From: an uncultured Chloroflexota bacterium
GTDB lineage: Bacteria > Chloroflexota > Anaerolineae > Promineifilales > Promineifilaceae
Assembly: GCA_900696625.1 (NCBI GenBank)
Contig: CAADGU010000472.1
Span: forward strand, 1-36,791
Reading direction: 5' to 3'
DNA length: 36,791 nt
The notes under the pieces were generated by a model. That model saw only the letters and a program-made list of their open reading frames with translations. It searched no databases and had not been told where the DNA came from. How positions within the stretch are numbered: position 1 is the stretch's first letter; each line of letters begins with the position of its first letter. Made by a program: the position numbers and the translations under genes. This document shows positions 1 to 6,927 of the stretch, piece after piece.

Positions 1-2
1 GG

Positions 3-161
3 ATTAACATCCGTATTTCCAGCCGTGATTTATCGGCTATTCAGCGGCGGGCGTTGGAAGAAGGGATTCCCTACCAGACGCTGGTATCGAGCATCTTACA
101 CAAATATGTTTCTGGCACTCTGTATGATGTGACCGCCAACAAAAATGTACAGCAGTCGTGA
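3..161 (+). CDS. CopG/RHH-type antitoxin, 3' part only
   Basis: The frame starting at base 3 is open from the window edge to a TGA at 159-161 and gives about 52 residues. The text ISSRDLSAIQRRALEEG followed by IPYQTLVSSILHKYVSG is the hallmark C-terminal part of the CopG/ribbon-helix-helix antitoxins that repress their own toxin-antitoxin operon and neutralise a small RNase-type toxin. The N-terminal strand that contacts DNA and any upstream toxin lie outside the window. The protein ends normally a few residues after the YVSG motif, so only the 5' side is missing. The family is recognised by motif. The identity of the toxin partner is unknown. Confidence 0.72.
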   Translation: MNIRISSRDLSAIQRRALEEGIPYQTLVSSILHKYVSGTLYDVTANKNVQQS

Positions 162-418
162 CGAGCTAAATGCAGTTTGGCGGTAGCCCCACCCACAATC
201 CACGCTAATGTTTGCAAGGGGTACGGCCGTTACACGCGATGAGGTCGGTTTACGCACAGTAGTAGACCTGAAAAGTCGGTGTGTTGGCTCATCTGAAATA
301 GTAGTGGGGGAATTGGGATAGGAGAGAGGAGAGGGGGACGGCCGTTTTTGAAAAGTCACAAGTGGATTCGCGTTTTCACGATGCATCCATTCAGAGCTAT
401 CTCAATGTAAATCAGAAA
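162..418. other. intergenic, two ACGGCCGT copies
   Basis: No convincing gene is seen between the antitoxin stop and the reverse transcriptase stop. The stretch holds ACGGCCGT at 223-230 and 338-345. These are the last copies before a gap of about 2 kb over the retron-like cassette, so they may mark the edge of resident chromosome. Confidence 0.5.
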
Positions 419-1372
419 CTATCTCACTGGGCGTATGCTCTCCAGTCTTTTCCTATACTTGTCACTAGCTATTGGATGACATTTTGACATTTCTGTAACC
501 CGACCAAAAGTTGCATTGAACTGCTTTATGTACTCTTCACTACTTCGGTCATGCTCTGCGTAGATTTCACATTCCCTGACGGATGCTCTGATTTTAGCTC
601 TTTCCTTTTTATCATACGTTGGTCTAGTGGAATTTACGTTCCTTTTGTTTACGGTCATTCTTTGGTTATTTGTTCTGATACTTCTCTTCTTTCTGTTTGG
701 TTTTACTCCCGCGCTAAACAGCATGGCATAGATTTGCGACGTGATTTTCTGCTGGTCTTCCTTGCTGGTGAATTCGCTTGTTGACACAGAAATATCATCC
801 ACTAGACGGGAATATGTATATCCTTGTTTGCGTAGTGCAAATTCAAGTTCGGGTTCCTTGTCCCAAAATACCAATGTTGCAATATAAGAACTGGTAGGTG
901 CACCTTGGGGAACAAATCCTCGATAGGTGGTCAACTCAGCGAGGATTGTTGCGACAGATATTGGAAAATGAAAGAACTGCGTCCACATTTTCATTACCAA
1001 ATGACGCTGTATAGATGGAAAGAAATTATCTATATCCTCATTGATAACGATCCTTTTTCCAGAATGCAGGGCAGCATTGGTTATATAACTTCGCGGTGTC
1101 TCGGAATCCTTCACTGAACCTTGTAGATAGAGTGGATAGTAGACGGCATAGAATATTTTTGTCTTTATCATTCTATGCACACATTTCAAGGGGGGTTTGA
1201 CAGTGTAGGTTTGTCGAACCCCTCCACCTGGTTTTAATTTGGGCTTATTTGCCCAGTAAAGGTGATTAGTATTTTGGGCGAGCTGATACAGTCTATCTGG
1301 TGAAATTTCTAGAATTTGTGCCAAAGTCTCAATATCCTCAACAGGTTTATCAAGGTAAACTGGTGGATTCAT
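419..1372 (-). CDS. retron-like reverse transcriptase
   Basis: RNA-dependent DNA polymerase of the retron clade, about 317 aa, the usual size for a stand-alone retron RT. Visible motifs (numbered from the ATG at 1372): NAALH near 99-103, matching the retron NAxxH signature; motif A INEDIDNFFPSI with the catalytic Asp near 113-115; PQGAPTSS near 155-162; and the catalytic box RLVDDIS near 190-193. The box keeps both Asp but has Leu where most RTs have Tyr or Phe. The C-terminal MTVNKRNVN stretch stands where retron RTs carry VTGxxVN. A TTG start at 1387 is possible, but the ATG at 1372 has GAGG nine bases upstream. The gene overlaps the end of the XRE gene by 23 bases, so the two are probably translationally coupled. 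It is AT-rich and lacks ACGGCCGT, unlike the genes further right. In a retron the enzyme would make branched RNA-DNA from a neighbouring ncRNA; that activity is inferred. Confidence 0.88.
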   Translation of the reverse strand: MNPPVYLDKPVEDIETLAQILEISPDRLYQLAQNTNHLYWANKPKLKPGGGVRQTYTVKPPLKCVHRMIKTKIFYAVYYPLYLQGSVKDSETPRSYITNAALHSGKRIVINEDIDNFFPSIQRHLVMKMWTQFFHFPISVATILAELTTYRGFVPQGAPTSSYIATLVFWDKEPELEFALRKQGYTYSRLVDDISVSTSEFTSKEDQQKITSQIYAMLFSAGVKPNRKKRSIRTNNQRMTVNKRNVNSTRPTYDKKERAKIRASVRECEIYAEHDRSSEEYIKQFNATFGRVTEMSKCHPIASDKYRKRLESIRPVR

Positions 1373-1655
1373 TCGTTGAAGCCTCAATCAATTTCAAAGC
1401 AGTGTAGGATAGCTTTTCAGCTAATTCTGGATTTATATCGTTCAACTCGTTTCTGTCAGCAGCAAGAAACATGAGGATGCTGAAAGGCACATTTAGGGCA
1501 TTGGCGATTTTCTGAACTGCTGACAAATTCGGGTCACGTTTGTTTCTTTCCAATAATGAAATATATGAAACAGACACCTCAGCCCGATCTGCCAATTCAG
1601 ATTGACTCATGTTTCTTTGTATACGACAAAGCTTTATTGCATTTCCAAGATTCAT
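1350..1655 (-). CDS. XRE-family HTH protein of the retron-like cassette
   Basis: 101-aa DNA-binding protein. Residues about 5-60 form a lambda-repressor-like helix-turn-helix: IKLCRIQRNMSQSELADRA, then VSVSYISLLERNKRDPNLS, then VQKIANALNVP. The remaining 40 residues are acidic and helical and could mediate dimer or partner contacts. The gene begins 16 bases after the stop of the 87-aa gene and its 3' end overlaps the RT start. It could repress the cassette promoter through the TTGACT/AGTCAA palindrome at 2275-2289. It could also be the effector or antitoxin of the system, since an RT paired with a small HTH protein resembles the class described as type VI retrons (from memory). The domain call is firm; the role is inference. 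Confidence 0.9.
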   Translation of the reverse strand: MNLGNAIKLCRIQRNMSQSELADRAEVSVSYISLLERNKRDPNLSAVQKIANALNVPFSILMFLAADRNELNDINPELAEKLSYTALKLIEASTNESTSLP

Positions 1656-1671
1656 GGTAGGTTATAAAAAA

Positions 1672-1935
1672 TCAGTAGTTCGGTGTGTTTTTGATCAGAA
1701 GAGTTAGAAATTCAAGTGTTTTGGCGATTTCAGGCACCTTTTCAATGAGAGTGCCTAATAGGAGCAAAATCTCAAGCGCAGTAATAACCCTTTCGGTCTT
1801 ACCAGATTGAGCAGCTTCAAGGTCATGAATCACCTCATCTAACTGTTCAACTACACTGTCCTCAACGTTGCCGTGCAATTCTGCGCGAATCTCAATCAAT
1901 ATCGCTGCAGAATTCCTCAATAATTCTTTGTCCAT
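1672..1935 (-). CDS. 87-aa helical protein, first gene of the retron-like cassette
   Basis: Family not recognised. The product is 87 aa with an acidic amphipathic N-terminal half (IEIRAELHGNVEDSVVEQL) and a leucine-rich C-terminal half (VITALEILLLLGTLIEKV, then IAKTLEFLTLLIKN). It could form a helical bundle or associate with the membrane. No enzymatic motif is visible. The start is well supported: AAGGAG lies eight bases before the ATG at 1935. It is the first ORF after a leader of about 300 nt and is followed closely by the XRE and RT genes. That position makes it a candidate effector (toxin) or an RT/ncRNA-binding partner. Both ideas are inference from position and size. Confidence 0.7.
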   Translation of the reverse strand: MDKELLRNSAAILIEIRAELHGNVEDSVVEQLDEVIHDLEAAQSGKTERVITALEILLLLGTLIEKVPEIAKTLEFLTLLIKNTPNY

Positions 1936-1963
1936 AATGGTTCTCCTTTAGATAAGATTATTT

Positions 1964-1999
1964 GGGCACCAAGCGTGCCCGTCTTATTCACTTGGTGCC
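1964..1999 (-). other. overlapping alternative hairpins in the leader before the 87-aa gene
   Basis: GGCACCAAG and CTTGGTGCC (1965-1973 and 1991-1999) form a perfect 9-bp stem with a 17-nt loop. GGGCAC/GTGCCC (1964-1969 and 1975-1980) form a competing 6-bp hairpin that reuses the same bases. No U-run follows on the minus strand, so it is not a standard terminator. It lies 29-64 nt upstream of the start codon of the 87-aa gene and could control readthrough, processing or translation. Confidence 0.5.
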
Positions 2000-2232
2000 G
2001 AGAAGGAACAACGAGGAGGACCCGGACTACTTATTTCTTGCCCGTCGAATGATCTTCTTGAGATAGGGGAAAAGATGATTTGCCATCGTGGGTGCAGTGT
2101 AATAACCGGTAACAAACAACTTAACCGCCGTTATCGAGGGGATTGAGGAAGTGACATCAAAATGATGCTTTGTCAAACACCAAGCTAGGAGTTGAATTAT
2201 CAAGGTACACCTGGACGGTATCATCCAGCCAT
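1990..2232 (-). ncRNA. candidate msr-msd-like RNA of the retron-like cassette
   Basis: A good sigma-70-type promoter predicts a leftward transcript starting near 2232, about 300 nt before the first well-supported start codon (1935). That is the right size and place for a retron ncRNA. Short stems are visible: CTGGA/TCCAG at about 2212-2229 and GCATCA/TGATGT at about 2155-2170. CTTGGTG (minus strand, opposite 2178-2184) can pair with CACCAAG (opposite 1991-1997), which could act as the a1/a2 closing stem. No long msd-like hairpin was found by eye, so the boundaries and the identity are tentative. A 65-codon ORF (2027-2224) also lies here without an SD. Confidence 0.35.
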
Positions 2233-2238
2233 GCGAAG

Positions 2239-2267
2239 ATTCTAGTCGAAAAAATGACGGTTGTCAA
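2239..2267 (-). promoter_or_regulatory. sigma-70-type promoter of the retron-like cassette
   Basis: Read on the minus strand, TTGACA (2267-2262) is followed after exactly 17 bases by TAGAAT (2244-2239). This is a near-consensus -35/-10 pair and the best promoter in the window. Predicted transcription starts near 2232 and runs left through the leader and the three cassette genes. Confidence 0.8.
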
Positions 2268-2274
2268 GTATTTA

Positions 2275-2289
2275 TTGACTGCTAGTCAA
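2275..2289. promoter_or_regulatory. operator-like palindrome beside the cassette promoter
   Basis: TTGACT-GCT-AGTCAA is a perfect 6-bp inverted repeat with a 3-base centre. It ends seven bases upstream of the -35 box of the leftward promoter. The half-site TTGAC recurs in the -35 box itself. It is a plausible binding site for the XRE protein encoded in the cassette; this is inferred. Confidence 0.45.
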
Positions 2290-2548
2290 AACAGATTGTT
2301 TTTGCGTAATAAAGCCTAAATTCTCAGTTGACACCTTATCCCCATTGAGATGGTAACAGCTGGCGATGGGAGTTGGTGATTGGGGCACGGCCGTACCCAC
2401 TCCCACCTCCCTCTCCCATCCCCAAACATAACCCCCAACATAACTTTGGTTAGACGACGGCCGTACCCCCGTCCTATATTCTCTTGACTGACACTGCGTG
2501 AAGAATCAGTGAGCGGTAAGCAGTGAGCAGTGAACAGTGGAGAATAGG
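2290..2548. other. intergenic: ACGGCCGT copies, a 44-bp repeat and a tandem repeat arm
   Basis: No gene is seen here. It contains ACGGCCGT at 2387 and 2457, one copy of a 44-bp repeat (2427-2470) shared with 10621-10664, and a run of CAGTGAGCGGTAAG-like short tandem units at about 2508-2539. This run is one arm of the kind of repeat that is self-complementary elsewhere in the window. The ribosome-binding GGAG of the next gene sits at the end of that run. Confidence 0.6.
2427..2470. repeat. 44-bp intergenic repeat, copy 1
   Basis: The block contains CATAACTTTGGTTAGA followed by a base and GACGGCCGTACCCCC, preceded by CATAACCCC. It is nearly identical to 10621-10664. Both copies sit in non-coding DNA upstream of a rightward gene. 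It could be a small non-autonomous element or a shared regulatory site. Confidence 0.65.
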
Positions 2549-3361
2549 ATGAAAATTGTCATTGGTATTTTGATTGGGTTGGTGGTGCTGGTGGGGTTGG
2601 GCTGGTTGGGGCTGCGCGTGAAGCCCAAGTCATTTGCTGCCTATCCGGCGCAGACGCCGGATCTGCAAACTGTGCCCTTGCCGGAAGGTCTGCCCGCGCC
2701 GGTGGAACGCTATTACCGTCAGTTGTATGGCGATGAGATTCCGGTGATCACCTCGGCCGTCGTCAGTGGCCGGGCGACGATAGCCCCCTTTGGCTTTAAT
2801 CTACCCGCCCGCTTCCGCTTCACCCATGAAGCCGGGCAGGGCTACCGCCACTATATCGAGGCTACCTGGTTTGGCATCCCCATTATGAAGGTGAACGAGT
2901 GGTATCTGGATGGTCACGGCCGTCTCGAACTGCCCATCGGCACCGTCGAAGGTCCCAAGACCGACCAGGGCGCCAACCTGGGGCTGTGGGCCGAGTCGGC
3001 CAATCTGCCCGCCATCTGGCTCACCGACCCGCGTGTGCGTTGGGAAGCGGTAGATGACGAAACCGCGCTGCTCATTGTGCCCTTCGGCGAGGGAGAGGAG
3101 CAGTTTGTGGCCCGCTTTGACCCGCAAACAGGCCGCCTGCGGGCGTTAGAAGCGATGCGCTACCGGGACGAAGCCAGCGAGAAAATTCTGTGGCTGGCCG
3201 AAACCGTGCCTAGCCCCACCATCGCAGCGGCGGGAGCGGCATTGGAAACGGTGGGTACGGCCACCTGGCAGGATCAGGGCAAACCCTGGGCCACCTTTAC
3301 CACCGAAGAGATTGTCTACAACGTGGATGTGAGCAATTACATTCGCGCCAGAGGGCCTTAA
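2549..3361 (+). CDS. DUF6544 family protein with N-terminal membrane anchor
   Basis: 270-aa protein. One transmembrane helix near residues 3-22 ([18 protein letters not shown]) is followed by a soluble domain presumably outside the membrane. [15 protein letters not shown], then [35 protein letters not shown] and [14 protein letters not shown] are conserved blocks of DUF6544, whose biochemical role is unknown to me. The ATG at 2549 is preferred to the GTG at 2537 because GGAG lies six bases before it. It is the first gene of the rightward envelope-gene run. A REP-like inverted repeat separates it from the hydrolase gene. Confidence 0.8.
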   Translation: MKIVIGILIGLVVLVGLGWLGLRVKPKSFAAYPAQTPDLQTVPLPEGLPAPVERYYRQLYGDEIPVITSAVVSGRATIAPFGFNLPARFRFTHEAGQGYRHYIEATWFGIPIMKVNEWYLDGHGRLELPIGTVEGPKTDQGANLGLWAESANLPAIWLTDPRVRWEAVDDETALLIVPFGEGEEQFVARFDPQTGRLRALEAMRYRDEASEKILWLAETVPSPTIAAAGAALETVGTATWQDQGKPWATFTTEEIVYNVDVSNYIRARGP

Positions 3362-3363
3362 CG

Positions 3364-3450
3364 TGTCATTCCGAACGGGGTCTTCGGAGTGAGGAATCTC
3401 TCACCCTGGCCCACATAGAAGATTCCTCGTCGAAGACTCCTCGGAATGAC
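3364..3450. repeat. REP/MITE-like inverted repeat (GTCATTCCGA family), copy 1
   Basis: The element begins GTCATTCCGA and ends TCGGAATGAC. Inner arms (GAGGAATC and GATTCCTC; GTCTTCGGAG and CGAAGACTCC) are also complementary, so the element folds into one long imperfect hairpin. A second copy lies at 9176-9280. Elements with these ends are common in bacterial intergenic DNA. It lies between two same-strand genes. Confidence 0.8.
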
Positions 3451-3485
3451 AAGGGTCTTTTAAGTTTGAGAAAAGGAGTTTGACG

Positions 3486-5030
3486 ATGAGCAACATTGTT
3501 TTGGAAAACCGGGAAACGGAACAACGGCCGTTAGCCCTGTTGTGGCAGCATCGCTGGTGGAGCCTGATCATTACTGTCGGCGTCACGGCGTTGTTAGGTG
3601 TGTTTATTGCCCTGACCATGCCACGCGGCCCGGCCACGGCCGTGCAGGCGCTTATCGTCATGGTCAGCAGTCTGGCGGTAGGGCTGTTGGCCGGGTTGGT
3701 GATGCGCAGCCGCTGGGCGATGTTGCTGGCCCCCATCGCCTACATCATTGCCATCGAACTGGCGCGGATGAACGCTGTTGGCCCCACAGTGGACGCCATT
3801 CGTTTCGATAATACCTTTAGCATCCTGGCCTTCATTTTGGGGCGCGGATTTCATGGCATCGTGGGGCTGCTGCCGATGATTTTAGGCGTGGAAGTGGGCG
3901 TACAGGCGGCGCGACGATTGGACGGCCGTACCCCAACCGGTGGGAGGATAATCAGGTGGCTGCCAACGGCCGTACTCGCCATCCTGGTCATCGCCTTAGC
4001 CATCCTCGTCACCCAGCCAGCCAGCACCCCGCCCATCCTCGGCGCGGACGGCGAACCGCTGCCCGGCAGCATCGCCGAACTGACCACCATTGACGTAAAC
4101 GGCAGCCAACAGGCCTTGATGATTCGCGGGTACGACGTACACAAACCGATCCTGCTCTACCTCAGCGGCGGGCCGGGCCAAAGCAGCCTGCCCTGGCCGC
4201 GTGTCCTGTTTGATGACCTGTCGCGTGATTTCCTCCTTGTTGGTTGGGATCAACGGGGCACCGGCAAATCCTACGCCGCCCTCGACCCGACCGAAACGCT
4301 GACACTCGACCAAACCATCGCCGACACGGTCACCGTGACGAACTATCTGCGCGAACGTTTCGATGAGGAAAAAATCTACCTGCTCGGTGAATCGTGGGGC
4401 ACGACACTGGCGGTGCTGGCGGCGCAGGCGCGGCCCGACCTCTACCACGCCATCATCGGCAGCGGCCAGATGGTCAGCCAGCGCGAAACCGACCGGCGGC
4501 TTTACTATGACGTGTTGGAATATGCTGAAAGTGTGGGGGACACGGCCGTGACCGAACAAATGCTGGCCTACGGGGAACCTCCCTACCAGGACTTATACGC
4601 CTACGTCTACGTCATGGCCCTCTACGAAAAGCTGTATCAGCCCTACACCCCACCGCAGGCGTACATCGAAAAAGGCACCCAGGCCAATTTAGGGCCGTGG
4701 AATGTGTTGGGCAGTGAATACAACTTTGTGGAAAAGGTGAACGTGTTTCGCGGTTTTCTGGACACGGCCGCCGTCCTCTACCCGCAGTTGCAGGGCATTG
4801 ACTTCCGCCAGGACGTGCCCCGGCTGGATGTGCCGCTCTACGTGCTGGATGGCGCAGCGGAGCTATCTGCCCGCCGTGACCTGGCGTTGGAATGGTTTAA
4901 TCAGGTAGACGCGCCGATCAAGCGCATCTTCACCTTTGAAAACGCCGCTCATGCCCCTGCCTTTGAACATTTTGAGGCATTCACCGACATCATGACCGAA
5001 ACCGTACTGCCGGAGACGTATACGGAATAG
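3486..5030 (+). CDS. membrane-anchored alpha/beta hydrolase, prolyl-iminopeptidase-like
   Basis: 514-aa two-part protein. Residues about 27-178 carry roughly five hydrophobic helices. From about 195 onward it is an alpha/beta-hydrolase of the proline iminopeptidase type: GGPGQSS (oxyanion region, about 228-234), WDQRGTGKS (about 254-262) and nucleophile elbow GESWGT (Ser near 303). The C-terminal part has LYVLDGAAEL, probably holding the acid, and AAHAPAFEH, probably holding the catalytic His. Such enzymes remove N-terminal residues from peptides or hydrolyse small esters; the substrate here is unknown. The single helix before the domain suggests it is displayed at the membrane. AAAGGAG lies seven bases before the ATG at 3486. 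A direct role in peptide or antibiotic turnover beside the CPBP proteases is inference. Confidence 0.85.
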   Translation: MSNIVLENRETEQRPLALLWQHRWWSLIITVGVTALLGVFIALTMPRGPATAVQALIVMVSSLAVGLLAGLVMRSRWAMLLAPIAYIIAIELARMNAVGPTVDAIRFDNTFSILAFILGRGFHGIVGLLPMILGVEVGVQAARRLDGRTPTGGRIIRWLPTAVLAILVIALAILVTQPASTPPILGADGEPLPGSIAELTTIDVNGSQQALMIRGYDVHKPILLYLSGGPGQSSLPWPRVLFDDLSRDFLLVGWDQRGTGKSYAALDPTETLTLDQTIADTVTVTNYLRERFDEEKIYLLGESWGTTLAVLAAQARPDLYHAIIGSGQMVSQRETDRRLYYDVLEYAESVGDTAVTEQMLAYGEPPYQDLYAYVYVMALYEKLYQPYTPPQAYIEKGTQANLGPWNVLGSEYNFVEKVNVFRGFLDTAAVLYPQLQGIDFRQDVPRLDVPLYVLDGAAELSARRDLALEWFNQVDAPIKRIFTFENAAHAPAFEHFEAFTDIMTETVLPETYTE

Positions 5031-5043
5031 ATAAACGACGTTC

Positions 5044-5070
5044 GTAACACGATTTGCCAAATCGTACTAC
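5044..5070. repeat. 27-bp palindrome, copy 1 (imperfect)
   Basis: The left arm GTAACACGATTTG is followed by C and a right arm CAAATCGTACTAC, with two mismatches to a perfect palindrome. Copies occur at 12198-12224 and 17005-17031, each between two same-strand genes. Confidence 0.75.
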
Positions 5071-5090
5071 AGCATCAAAGGAGAATTCTA

Positions 5091-5939
5091 ATGGCTCAAA
5101 TGACTTCAAGCACCCATGTCCACTCGATGGGGACAAAAACCCTAGGCCCCTTTCTGGCGATTTCCTTCGGCCTGACATGGGGACTGGCCGCTATCCTCAT
5201 GTTGTTCTATGACCAGGTGGTTGCCCTTTTCGGTGAAATTACCATGACCAATCCCCTGTTCATTCTGGCGGTATACGCCCCCGGCTTTGCCGGTATCCTC
5301 CTGGTCTGGTGGCATTATGGAGTCAGGGGGCTTGGCAGTTTCTTTCGCCGCCTGACCCTTTGGCGTGCGCCCGTCGCCTGGTGGCTGTTTCTGCTGTTCG
5401 GGATTCCCGCTCTGGTCTATGCTGGGGCAGCCTTGAGCGGAACACTCGACGATCCCTTCCCTTTCACTCCCTGGTATACGGTATTGCCCGCTATGGCGGT
5501 GGCCCTGTTCATCGGGCCTATCGAAGAGTTTGGCTGGCGCGGCGTGGCGCTGCCCCTGTTACAGCGCCGGTTCGCCCCATTTTGGGCCGGTCTGATCCTG
5601 GGTATCATTTGGGCAGCGTGGCACATTCCCTCCTTCCTGATTGGCGGGACACCACAGAGCGCCTGGGCTTTTGGGCCGTATTTCATCGGCGTCGTCACGA
5701 TTTCTGTCCTCATGACGCCCCTTTTCAATGCTGCTCGCGGCAGCCTGCTCATCGCCGCTCTATACCACTTCCAGATGATGAACCCGGCTTTCCCGGACGC
5801 CCAGCCCTGGGACACCCTGATGTTCCTCCTGGCGACTGTGGTTGTTGTCTGGTTAAACCGGCGCGACATGTTCCAGCGCGGCAGCGGGGTGACAGATGTT
5901 TTGATGCCGGAGGCACAGCACGAAGCTAACCAAAGGTAA
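5091..5939 (+). CDS. CPBP family intramembrane glutamic protease
   Basis: 282-aa polytopic membrane protein of the CPBP (Rce1/Abi) family, which cleaves peptides inside the membrane. The diagnostic motif 1 EEFGWR lies near 145-150. Motif 2 follows as FWAGLILGIIWAAWHIP with the conserved His near 178. The last helix region has AALYHFQMMN. About seven to eight hydrophobic segments are seen. In bacteria such proteins often give self-immunity to bacteriocins or process signal peptides; the target here is unknown. AAAGGAG precedes the ATG by about seven bases. A second, only distantly similar CPBP gene follows directly, so the pair may work together. Confidence 0.9.
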   Translation: MAQMTSSTHVHSMGTKTLGPFLAISFGLTWGLAAILMLFYDQVVALFGEITMTNPLFILAVYAPGFAGILLVWWHYGVRGLGSFFRRLTLWRAPVAWWLFLLFGIPALVYAGAALSGTLDDPFPFTPWYTVLPAMAVALFIGPIEEFGWRGVALPLLQRRFAPFWAGLILGIIWAAWHIPSFLIGGTPQSAWAFGPYFIGVVTISVLMTPLFNAARGSLLIAALYHFQMMNPAFPDAQPWDTLMFLLATVVVVWLNRRDMFQRGSGVTDVLMPEAQHEANQR

Positions 5940-5972
5940 TGGCTTAATTGCTTGAAAAGGAGGACCCCTGTT

Positions 5973-6890
5973 ATGGCAACCATGACGGTAGAAACACGCA
6001 AAAGCAATCTGATGGTAATTGCCGCCTGGGGCTTTATGTTGCTGGCCTGCATTTTGCCGGAGATTGTGTTGAATGAAGTTTTACAGAGGCCAGACCTGGT
6101 GGCCTGGGTGACGTGGGGGCGGTTGGTGACTTTGGCGGTGTTGGTGGTGGTTTCCTGGGTGTGGCAGCCATTACGGCCGTTGTGGAAATATGCCGCTATC
6201 TTGCTCATCTTTGCCGGGGCGCAGGTGGTGATGAATGGGGTGCGGGAAACGGCCGTGTGGCAAACCACCATCTCGCGCCTCAACGGCTCCTTCGCCCGCG
6301 ACTATCTGGGCGTGCAGGTCTGGAAATTGGGCAGCACCCTCATCGTCCTCATCGGCCTGTTCGCGCTAGGCTTCCGGCGCCAAGATGCCTTCCTGGTGCG
6401 CGGGCAGTTGAATGCGCCCATCACCCCGGTCAAATGGCTCGGTTTCCCCAAGCCCGAACCCTGGACACATTTTGGCGTGAAATGGATCATCTTCTTGAGC
6501 ATCGGCATGGTGGTATTGTTGAGCATTTTTGGCACGGTACACCTGGACAGCCTCATCGCCGCGTTGGGTTTGATGCCGGTTATTCTCGTCCTGTCCGCGC
6601 TCAATGCGTTTAACGAGGAAGTGACCTACCGGGCGGCGCAGTTAGCCCCGCTTGAGCCCGCTGTGGGTGCGCGGCAGGCGTTGTGGATGGTGGCCGTGTT
6701 GTTTGCCATCATGCACTACTATTCGGCCGTGAATGGGGTGGCAGGCGTCATCCTGACCATCTTCATGGGCTGGATGCTGACGAAGGCGATGTTGGAAACA
6801 CGCGGCTTCTTCTGGCCCTGGCTCATTCATTTCACGCAGGATGTGATTATTTTCTGGTTCATCGCCGGCGCTTCCACGCGCTTGGGTTGA
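5973..6890 (+). CDS. CPBP family intramembrane protease, second copy
   Basis: 305-aa membrane protein. It shows NEEVTYR with the Glu pair near 215-216 and Arg near 220, a His in FAIMHYYSA near 248, and a final HFTQDV segment that fits motif 4 of the CPBP family. It shares the catalytic plan but little sequence with the preceding protease, so it is not a recent duplicate. The ORF could extend to a TTG at 5952, but AGGAGG ends nine bases before the ATG at 5973, which decides the start. It begins 34 bases after the previous stop, in an apparent operon. Confidence 0.88.
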   Translation: MATMTVETRKSNLMVIAAWGFMLLACILPEIVLNEVLQRPDLVAWVTWGRLVTLAVLVVVSWVWQPLRPLWKYAAILLIFAGAQVVMNGVRETAVWQTTISRLNGSFARDYLGVQVWKLGSTLIVLIGLFALGFRRQDAFLVRGQLNAPITPVKWLGFPKPEPWTHFGVKWIIFLSIGMVVLLSIFGTVHLDSLIAALGLMPVILVLSALNAFNEEVTYRAAQLAPLEPAVGARQALWMVAVLFAIMHYYSAVNGVAGVILTIFMGWMLTKAMLETRGFFWPWLIHFTQDVIIFWFIAGASTRLG

Positions 6891-6927
6891 TTGAATTAAG
6901 AGAACAGATCAGATTTAGGAAGATCAC

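Noticed and set aside
96-386. 96-aa minus-strand ORF near the left edge
   Set aside because: Antisense to the antitoxin tail and intergenic DNA; composition not protein-like.
1964-1999. GGCACCAAG hairpin as a terminator
   Set aside because: No T-run on the transcribed strand and it lies upstream of the first cassette ORF.
2027-2224. 65-codon ORF in the retron leader (hydrophobic start, basic end)
   Set aside because: No Shine-Dalgarno and the start would lie about 8 nt after the predicted transcription start. Interpreted as leader or ncRNA; a leaderless small protein is not excluded.
4863-5178. Minus-strand ORFs opposite the hydrolase and CPBP genes
   Set aside because: Shadows of strongly supported plus-strand genes and without ribosome sites.
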